DNA from: Gigaspora rosea
Lineage: Eukaryota > Glomeromycota > Glomeromycetes > Diversisporales > Gigasporaceae
Length of the DNA: 64,000 bases
NCBI GenBank assembly: GCA_003550325.1
Contig: QKWP01000224.1
Span: 184,438 to 248,437, forward strand
Direction: 5' to 3'
Positions 56,690-64,000 of this stretch are shown here, piece by piece. The translations under genes were made by a program, and so were the position numbers. How positions within the stretch are numbered: the stretch's first letter is position 1; each line of letters starts with the position of its first letter. The notes beneath the pieces are model-generated. The model searched no databases. It saw nothing but the letters and a program-made list of their open reading frames with translations, and had not been told where the DNA came from.

Positions 56690-57012
56690 TGAGTTGCGAA
56701 AATGATGAAATATCTACAAGCGAAATATATAACACTGCTGACGAACTACTTGCAGATTTAGAGAAAAGACTACCAAAAGAAAAACCTAAATACAAACCAT
56801 TAGACAAGCATGATGAAGAGCTATATCAGAAATCTAAAATAATAATTGATAATAGGAAACCTGCACAAAACGATATAATACAAGCCTATATCATCTATTC
56901 AATACGAAAAGAAGAAGATAACGAATATATTAAAGAAATAGCCAAAGCCTATAAACAAAACCTAGAAGAATTAATAAAATTGACAGAAACAAAATACAAA
57001 ATAAGTGAATAA
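56689..57012 (+). CDS. 107-residue charged helical protein
   Basis: Starts in the TAATG overlap. It is rich in Lys, Glu and Ile and predicted mostly helical (ADELLADLEKRLPKEKPKYK; QNDIIQAYIIYSIRKEEDNE), with no membrane segment or known domain. The -1 frame opens two bases before its stop and runs on into the Gag-like region without an ATG. This protein may therefore be the N-terminal part of that polyprotein. Confidence 0.55.
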   Translation: MSCENDEISTSEIYNTADELLADLEKRLPKEKPKYKPLDKHDEELYQKSKIIIDNRKPAQNDIIQAYIIYSIRKEEDNEYIKEIAKAYKQNLEELIKLTETKYKISE

Positions 57013-59190
57013 ACGCTATAAAGAAATTATCCTATATTGAAGTAGAAAAGTGGAAATACAAATATCCATTTCATCCAGACCATACTCGACAATACCTATA
57101 TTACTACAACGGATTTAGAGCATACTTTGAACAACCTATACACGAATTCCCTATACTGACTAAAGATATACCATCAAAAATTGGACAATCATTAAATGCT
57201 TTAGATAAAATATACTTCAGAAACAACGGAGACATAAGAAAAAAGGATTTCCTAAAACAAGACGTACTCTACTATATCAAATACGGACACATATTACAAA
57301 GACCTGAAATCATTAGAAAAGGATTACGAATAGGAAAACAAGACATCGAAAATTACATATGATATTGTCTATTCGCAAGTATCAAACCTATTATAACTTA
57401 ATAAAGAAGAAATAGCAGCAACAATCGAATATTCTGATATCACTAACCTTAACCTACTCAACCTAATAGGAGGAAAAATGATGAATGGAACAAACTGGCT
57501 TGAATGGAGTAATGAATTCGAAAAGAAGATCCAATCATTTATACCAATCACTCTATTGACATTTGGATTTTATACAGAAAACCACAAAACAACAGGATAC
57601 ACTTTAATTGCAATAACGGCATAGCAGCAAATAATGATGGAGCATATAACATATTCTTTATACGACAATTAATTACAAAAGCAATAACCCAATGCTTTAC
57701 TAGAAATGCATACCAAGATGCAATGAGACATATTGACAGATATGTATGTTGGTTCCCAAGAGACTTTAGAGACAGAAATAGAGTACCAGCAGAAGACTGG
57801 GAATCAGATTGGAATCAAAATAATACTGTTCCAGTAACAGCATTGTTAAATCCAAATAACTTTTCAAGATCATTAAACTATACAGTAACCGCAACAGACG
57901 GAGGAGCAAATGCAAACCAGGACAAGACATATTCACAGCCGATTATAGCGCTACAGCAAACCCAAGAAGATCTAAACAACTATCATTCAGACTATATATG
58001 GATAAATTATATATAACAGGCAGAACAGTAAAAGAATTACAAGCAAGCTTCACAACTTTACGATTCTTACCAGAATATAACATTGCAAAAAGAGAAGACG
58101 AAAACTTTATAATGATCTATAATCAACAAAAAGACAACGCAGGATATACCCAAAAATATAACCAAGGTCTACAATTACTCTTACAAGGAATGATACCTCA
58201 ACCAGGAGAAAGACACCCAGAAGAAAACTATTGGGCCATGATGAATTTATTTGATGCAAACATCAATAATGAAGAAACCTTTTGGGCTGCATTAAAAAGA
58301 ACATACAACTATTACAAAGAAAGTAGCGTAGGAACAACACTACGAAAACAACAAAAATCTACAGCATATTTTTATGAAATAAAGAAATACAATTCTCTGA
58401 CAAGAAAACTAAAGGAAAACCAAGAGAATATGTTGTATTCAACATCCATGACGGAAAATGCTTTTCATGCGGAAAGAAAGGCCATTATATGAAAGATTGC
58501 CCAGACAAAGAAAAATTCAAAGGATTCAACCAATTCTACAAGCGAGGAAAGGGAAAAAGATATGGAAAACCTAAGACTAAGGAAGAAGAATCTAAACAAA
58601 AATTTACTAAGGCATTTACCCAAGGTAAACCAGGAAGACCAAGAAAAGAAAGACCTGAAACTACAACCAAAGAATATACTAAGGAAGAGAAAGGAGATGC
58701 ATTTGCAAGAATGATGGCAGCAAAAGCTAAGAAGTTCGAAAGAGAAAAGAATAAAGCTCTTAAAGAAAATACCAAACCTGAACAAGCAACATTTGGACAA
58801 GGAAGATATCCTAGAAGAGATAAATCTAAATTCTGTGAGAATTGCAGGACATATTCTCATAATACTGTGGACTGCTACGCTCATAGAAAAGAATTTGAAG
58901 TAGAAGACCCTATGATCCATTACGCTCAAAAACAAAGAGGATGGCAAGGACGAACTCAACAATCAAATTATAAAAATTATAAAAACTACAGAAATAACCC
59001 AAGAAAAAATAGACAAATCTATAACGCTGAAGCAATTGATAATAAAGACTTCGACGAATACCAAGGATATCAGGAATATCTCAAAGCTAAACAAGCCTAC
59101 CTTGCAAGTACAAACGACTACCATAAAAAAGAAGCATCTAACCTTGAAATTCCAGAACATAGTGAAAATGAAGAAGCTCAATATTTTTAG
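57009..59190 (+). pseudogene. Gag-like region with two CCHC knuckles, in six frame segments
   Basis: Open segments follow each other, each in the -1 frame of the one before: 57009-57362, 57359-57415, about 57400-57624, about 57603-58016, 57998-58492 and about 58378-59190. Aromatic, Asn/Gln-rich helical sequence fills the first five. The last has a zinc knuckle CFSCGKKGHYMKDC (58459-58500), a long Lys/Glu-rich stretch, and a second knuckle CENCRTYSHNTVDC (58834-58875), then a Tyr/Asn-rich tail. Two CCHC boxes followed by a protease identify a Gag nucleocapsid. The capsid part is not recognisable to me. The first knuckle continues across an ATGA (58489-58492), so reinitiation there would not restore it. 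Recoding, decay or sequencing deletions are all possible, hence pseudogene is provisional. Confidence 0.7.
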
Positions 59191-60176
59191 AAGAGAGCCT
59201 GCGTGCTACTCAGGATTCACTCTCTCATAACTACACTGGTTGTAGCACAGAGTATAATCATCATAAATATTCTAAGCACAAATATATATGTAATATCGAC
59301 AAATGTAAGGAATCATATCAATATAACAAATCATTAAATAAAGGACCTACTCTTCAAAACTATCTATACTCTGCCAATGAATATTCAAAATTATATTTTC
59401 CACCTCACACACGTATCAATAAAAGAAAACCTAAAGGAGCAAAAGGCTTTTACTTTGTAGCATTAGTAAATAATATACCTATGGAATTCAAACTAGATGA
59501 AGGAAGCACTAATACAATTATGGGCATAAACCATGCAAAAGCACTAGGAATGCATAATATAATAGAAAAACCAGCAACCGCAGAAGCAGTTGGAAGCAAC
59601 GTACAAATACTAGGCAAAATGCTAGTAAATCTCAAAATCAATGAATATTTTACACCAAATGTAAAAATGGACGTACTAAAAACCCAATCTAAATATATTC
59701 TCCTTAGCAACAAAACACAATCAGAACTCGATATCACTAAAGACTTTAAAAACCAAATCATCAAAATCAATAAAAAACCTGTGTTAAACCAAAGAACCTT
59801 AAATAGTCGAGCAAACGGTTACGGCAACTCATTCTATAGGACTGGAGGGCGTTATAACCTTTCTGGTTATGAAGGAATCCACGGACTGAATGAGCCCATT
59901 TCTCACCGATCTGTCTCTGAGCCTCATTATGGTTATCAGAGCAAACAAGAGGAAAAGGCGCCCAACGTTATGAAAACAACTAAACGACCACAATATCAAG
60001 AAGAAAAGGGCAATATTTTGTATAAACGACAGGACGTCACAAAATATTTACCCTTCGACCCCACACTAGCCAAATACTTTAAAGAACCTTCTCTGGAAAA
60101 GAATCAAAATACTTCCTGTTTGAATTATAAACAAAAAGAACTGAACCAAAACTATAAGTTCACTGAACCAAAATGA
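59180..60176 (+). CDS. Retropepsin-like protease domain with DEG active site
   Basis: The frame opens -1 to Gag at a T5 run just before the Gag TAG (59188-59190) and runs to a TGA at 60174-60176. FYFVALVNNIPMEFKLDEGS then TNTIMGINHAKALG matches the first half of a retroviral aspartic protease, where D-S/T-G is expected; here it is D-E-G. ILGKMLVNLKI and KYILLSNKTQSELDI fit the second half. The remaining ~130 residues are Tyr/Asn/Gln-rich linker. Replacing the active-site Ser/Thr with Glu is unusual and may lower or abolish activity. A single-tRNA slip on TTT at the stop would give a Gag-protease fusion. The TGA is the only stop before the endonuclease IV domain in the same frame. Confidence 0.65.
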
Positions 60177-62288
60177 GAACCATATAAACATTTCAGTCAG
60201 GCTCACATTAACAATGAGGCATTACGTATATTCTATGAACAATGCATGAAAAACAGACAACGAAAGAAACAAATAGGCCTCACATGTAATGGAACCTGGC
60301 ATGAAATTGTTGAAGCAGTTATCCAAACAGGCAGCAACCTGATCCAAACGTTCTTACAATATAAAGAACCATATCAGAAGGAAAATGATATGATGACCAA
60401 ATGGATTGCATTACATACAGGAAATGCTGATGTGCAAAATGATATTAGAATTATTGAAGGTAACAAATTAGCACAACTAGAAATAGTTATACACGCATCA
60501 ATGGGATTATCTATAAGTGATAAACTCATACAGTCAAATGGTAAAATAAATTGGAAAACAGAACGTATTTCAGAAGAAATACAAAGAGCATATAACATAG
60601 GATCCAAATATTATGTATTACATATTGGAACATCCAAAGATAGAAATAAGGATGAAGTTAAACAAAACCTCGAGGAAATACTTAAAAGAACAAAGAACAC
60701 TGACATAATAATACTATTAGAAAACTCAGCGTCTAGTAAATGTTATGGTGCAACTATCCAAGAATTGGATGAAATACGGAGTAGTATACGGAACGAATTC
60801 CGATACAAGAAAGATTATCAAAACAATAATAATCCGATGGATAGATTGAAAATATGTTTCGATACTCAACACTATTTTGTAGCAGGAGTTGGAAAAACTC
60901 TAGAAGAATATGAAGAAGTACTTCGCAAATATGGAAATGAAATCAAGTTGTTCCACTTAAATAATGTGACAAAACAATGCACATTAAGAGACGGCCGCAC
61001 GATTAAACCAACAATATTCAGAAGTGGACAAGATGTGCATGCACATATAATGTATGGACAATTACCACAAAGGATATTTGAAACAATAGTAAAGTATGCT
61101 AGTAAAGCAGTAGTCGAAACACCAAGAAAAACAGAATTTGACTTAAAAGAACAAGTCAATGAAATAAAAATATTAAGATATTACGCTAGCGATATGATAA
61201 CATCGGACAGAGAACTAGACAAAACATTACAACAAAGGTTAAAAGACCTAGATAAATGGGATCCAACGAAAGGAATGAAATATATGCTTACACCACAAGA
61301 TATCATTATAAATGAAGAAACACCAGTAACTGGACCAGTAGGATTTACAGAATCAGTAGCCTACTTAACAGAAACAATGGAAAGACTTACATTAGAAAAC
61401 CAAGAAAAATATCACGACAAGAAACGTGATAAAGAAGCTAAACAAATGCAAACTGAAAAACTTGGACAAATGCAATACCGAATTAATCAACTATCTAATA
61501 AAATAGCAGATAAAGTAAATAAAACACCTCCGAGAACACCCAAAACACCTAAAACACCTACTTTAGGAGGCATGATGAACAGCATCAAAAGGAATACAGA
61601 AGAAATAAAAGCAGAAATTGAAAATAATCAGTCAGAAGAATTTCTGCGAGATATCCAAGATCTGGCAAGAGATCTTACAGATATCGAAATGAGATTCGAT
61701 AATGTAAATAACATGACAGCTGGAGAAGCTAAAAGATTTGTGGACACTATAAAAGAAATTAAAACAGTACCACAAGAAATATATAATGATCCAAGTATAA
61801 CAGATAAGCAACGAGTTTACAAGTTTATAAACTATTGGAATGACCAAAATGAAGAAAGTAAAACTTATTACAAAACTGAAATTGAAGAACAAGAAAGAAA
61901 ATATCGAGGGAAAGCTAAAGAAACACTCGATACATCAACAGAAGAATTTAAAAAGAAAACGCGACCTGAAAAGATAATAATTACACAACAATTATTAGCA
62001 ATATCTGAAGCAGATAAAGATGAAAAAATTAGAACCAAAGCTAATCAAAAATATATGACCTTCCTAATGGAATGGGCACGAGAAGAAAGCCCTGAATCAA
62101 TAAAAAAAGAAATAATAACTGATCCAAAAACAGGAATATCTGAATTAGAAATAGAAACGCTAGATGAAGACATTGTGAAACATGTTACAACTAAGTTTCA
62201 ACTGATATTATCAAAAGAAAATGATAATGAAAGTGAACATGAAGACAATTATTTTCAAGATCAGTATAATGAACAAATACTAAATTAA
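60177..62288 (+). CDS. Endonuclease IV (AP endonuclease) domain protein of a retroelement
   Basis: The first ATG is at 60246 (680 residues). The frame is open back to the TGA at 60174 and continuous with the protease. Residues 10-300 follow the endonuclease IV (Nfo/Apn1) TIM barrel. All nine Zn ligands of the bacterial enzyme have counterparts: H83 (VIHAS), H126 (VLHIGTS), E159 (LLENSAS), D206 and H209 (CFDTQHYFVAG), H237 (LFHLNN), D263 and H265 (GQDVHAH) and E291 (VVETP). This family cuts DNA at abasic sites. Residues 340-680 are Lys/Glu-rich coiled-coil-like sequence with a TPPRTPKTPKTPT repeat, like a structural or linker region. Upstream is the protease and downstream the reverse transcriptase. 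The domain may repair or process cDNA, or nick target DNA; that is inference. The intact 2-kb frame contrasts with the broken Gag. Confidence 0.85.
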   Translation, partial: EPYKHFSQAHINNEALRIFYEQCMKNRQRKKQIGLTCNGTWHEIVEAVIQTGSNLIQTFLQYKEPYQKENDMMTKWIALHTGNADVQNDIRIIEGNKLAQLEIVIHASMGLSISDKLIQSNGKINWKTERISEEIQRAYNIGSKYYVLHIGTSKDRNKDEVKQNLEEILKRTKNTDIIILLENSASSKCYGATIQELDEIRSSIRNEFRYKKDYQNNNNPMDRLKICFDTQHYFVAGVGKTLEEYEEVLRKYGNEIKLFHLNNVTKQCTLRDGRTIKPTIFRSGQDVHAHIMYGQLPQRIFETIVKYASKAVVETPRKTEFDLKEQVNEIKILRYYASDMITSDRELDKTLQQRLKDLDKWDPTKGMKYMLTPQDIIINEETPVTGPVGFTESVAYLTETMERLTLENQEKYHDKKRDKEAKQMQTEKLGQMQYRINQLSNKIADKVNKTPPRTPKTPKTPTLGGMMNSIKRNTEEIKAEIENNQSEEFLRDIQDLARDLTDIEMRFDNVNNMTAGEAKRFVDTIKEIKTVPQEIYNDPSITDKQRVYKFINYWNDQNEESKTYYKTEIEEQERKYRGKAKETLDTSTEEFKKKTRPEKIIITQQLLAISEADKDEKIRTKANQKYMTFLMEWAREESPESIKKEIITDPKTGISELEIETLDEDIVKHVTTKFQLILSKENDNESEHEDNYFQDQYNEQILN

Positions 62289-63031
62289 ATGAAAAGTTTT
62301 TAAAAAAGGCACAAGCAGAGCAGGCTAGTACTTCCCAAATAAAAACAAGAACTGGACGAAGTGATAGTAATATATCGGCATTAAACTTACCAAGTCCATA
62401 CCAATCACCAGTTACATACCAATATAGCCCAGATTATATAGATACCACGTATAATGATCATTGGGATGATTATCAAGAAATGAAAACTGGAGATATACCA
62501 ATACCTACAGTAAATCGATATGACTATGAATTTAGACCAAGTCTAATTCGAGAAATACCTGATATATCTAAACCAATAGATTACTCAAGTATGAGTAATG
62601 AAGGGTTACCTGAAATCCAACAAGATGAGTAGATGACTGATGCACAACCTGATGAACCTGTCACAACACAACAAGAAGTAACTCAATCCAAAGAATGGGG
62701 ATCATATGTACCAAATGCGATAAAATCACTAGTACAAACGCTATTTGGAAGAAAAAGAGCATCATCTGCATTACGAGAAAATGTAATTAAAAATCAAGCA
62801 ATAAATACACCTACAAGTAGTGAAGTACCTGAGGAATTTTATAGGAAAAGACAAGATTCCTATAATGCTAGAAATACTCAATTACCCAAAGCACAATTAC
62901 CTAAACAATATACTCAATATGGAGATTTACCACACCAAAAGAAATTACAACCATTGTCACCAGGAACAAAAGCACGTTTATTCGGAAATGATGGGATGAC
63001 AAAAATACAACAAATAAAGGAAAAGAGGTAG
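62289..63031 (+). CDS. Pro/Tyr-rich linker segment, -1 frame, one TAG
   Basis: The -1 frame relative to the endonuclease ORF is open from before 62289 (KFLKKAQAEQASTS) to a TAG at 62630-62632. It resumes at once with ATG 62633 in the same frame (MTDAQPDEPV) and runs to TAG 63029-63031. The first part is rich in Tyr, Asp and Pro. The second has a short amphipathic piece (AIKSLVQTLFGRKRASSALR). No domain is recognised. It probably belongs to the Pol polyprotein between endonuclease and RT. Confidence 0.5.
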
Positions 63032-63513
63032 ATAACATTGAAATATTCAATATACAAATACACTCAAAATATCAACCTAGAATAGCGCAAAAAGGGAGAA
63101 AATGCACTATTCATGAAGAATTTTCACATATTCCTAACGAAATAAGAAAACATATAATATCCAATATTGGTACAGGAAAACCAATATGCACAGACCAACA
63201 GTGTAATCTAAAACCTTATACATGGATACCAGTTAAAGTAACTAAAAAAGGCAATTATCTTATACAAACACCTCTTCACATCGCTCAAAATAGAATAGTG
63301 GTACAAAACGGAATAATTAATGATTTAAAGATCTGGATGATCAATTATTCAGATAAAACAGTAGTAATACCGAAAGGATACCATATCGGCAATATAGAAA
63401 AAGTTAAAGAAATATTTGATGTCGATACATCCAAGAAAAATAAAGAATTTCGAGGAGAAATGAAAGTCAATGAAAAGGAAAAAACTGAAAAAAAAGACTC
63501 GAAATACTCTTAA
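63032..63513 (+). CDS. Beta-rich linker before reverse transcriptase
   Basis: The -1 frame again, open from about 63030 to TAA 63513. The segment GRKCTIHEEFSHIPNEIRK ... TWIPVKVTKKGNYLIQTP ... RIVVQNGIINDLKIWMINY ... VVIPKGYHIGNIEKV matches the beta-strand pattern between protease and RT in many Ty3/Gypsy elements. It has a vague likeness to the dUTPase C-terminal half (hydrophobic strand, NxS, IPKGxxIG). The dUTPase active-site motifs are not evident, so no enzyme is claimed. The first ATG is absent, so expression would need a frameshift. Confidence 0.5.
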
Positions 63514-64000
63514 AAAATACTACAGAACAATATAGGAACCTACTATTACCTATATTCCAGAAATATATTAATATATTCTGGAGAAAACATGAAAAACCTA
63601 CAACATACAATCAAAAGATGTTTGAACCTATAGCGCTCACACTTAATTGTGATGAAAAAGACATACCATTCAGAGATAAAGCCAGAATGCCTAGACAATA
63701 CTCTGAAGATAAAATTGAACAAGCCAATAAACTCTTTGACAACCTTAGAAGACAAGAGTTTATAAGACCATCTAAAGCAGTATGGGTTTCACCATTAGTG
63801 ATTATACAAAAGAAAGATGGATCATATCGTGTAGCAGTTGACTACACTAAATTAAATAAATACTTAGAAGATGATCCATATGAAATTCCTAATATAATTA
63901 GATTATTACAACAATTAGCCCAGCATAAGATATGCTCTACATTAGATTTTACTGCGGCTTATCATCAATTTACACTAAGAGAAGAAGATAAGCCTAAAAC
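63513..64000 (+). CDS. Ty3/Gypsy-like reverse transcriptase, cut by window end
   Basis: The frame is -1 to the preceding linker and open to the end of the window. It contains YRNLLLPIFQKYINIFWRKH, the usual lead-in, then YSEDKIEQANKLFDNLRRQE, SPLVIIQKKDGSYRVAVDYT (motif 1-2 region) and CSTLDFTAAYHQFTLREEDK (catalytic motif A with LDFTAAYHQ). The YxDD motif, RNase H and integrase would lie beyond the window. KKDGSYRVAVDY and LDFxxAYHQ are diagnostic of the Ty3/Gypsy and caulimovirus RT group. Confidence 0.9.

Noticed and set aside
54800-57012. Membrane-protein cluster as a classical retroviral envelope
   Set aside because: No fusion peptide, furin site or surface/transmembrane subunit layout, and the position is upstream of gag. 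Only a looser membrane-module reading is supported.
58465-58962. 165-codon Ser/Phe-rich minus-strand frame
   Set aside because: Antisense of the Lys/Glu-rich nucleocapsid region, which carries real zinc knuckles.

Overview
The window looks like a nuclear fragment of an arbuscular mycorrhizal fungus (Glomeromycotina, Rhizophagus-like). It is very AT-rich, with long homopolymers and short introns. It carries a kinase of the CxxC..CxxC / NWTSGN type that is expanded in these fungi, a decayed Sel1-repeat gene of the kind usually linked to those kinases, and a very high load of transposable elements. The organism call is an inference from gene style; no marker gene is present.

Layout. Positions 1-18 kb hold almost no genes: nested MITEs and fold-back elements, AT-rich satellites, an exact 385-bp duplication around an N, and a decayed Sel1-repeat pseudogene (12.78-14.34 kb). 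An intact hAT transposase gene lies at 18.86-21.0 kb, followed by a kinase remnant (22.9-23.1 kb) and a three-deep MITE nest (23.98-24.72 kb). A complete but dead Ty3/Gypsy element with both LTRs (25.72-35.19 kb) has a 1.36-kb hAT-like element inside its 5' LTR. Two host genes follow: a tyrosine-kinase-like protein kinase (minus strand, 36.42-38.59 kb, one homopolymer frameshift) and a six-exon isochorismatase-family hydrolase (41.15-43.51 kb, all three catalytic residues present). Repeats follow, then a full-length LINE with two intact ORFs, poly(A) tail and 12-bp target duplications (47.82-53.12 kb), and a fold-back element (53.36-53.94 kb).

The most unusual part is 54.8-64.0 kb, which runs off the window. 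It is a large A-rich retroelement on the plus strand. In order it carries a cluster of small single-pass membrane proteins packed with ATGA/TAATG stop-start overlaps, a Gag-like region with two CCHC zinc knuckles, a retropepsin-like domain with DEG in place of DS/TG, a long ORF containing an endonuclease IV (Nfo/Apn1-type) TIM barrel with all nine expected metal ligands, linker segments, and a Ty3/Gypsy-like reverse transcriptase cut by the window end. I know of no described retroelement with an endonuclease IV domain between protease and reverse transcriptase, or with a membrane-protein cluster upstream of gag. Nearly every reading-frame change along this element is -1, which points either to recoding or to systematic single-base deletion.
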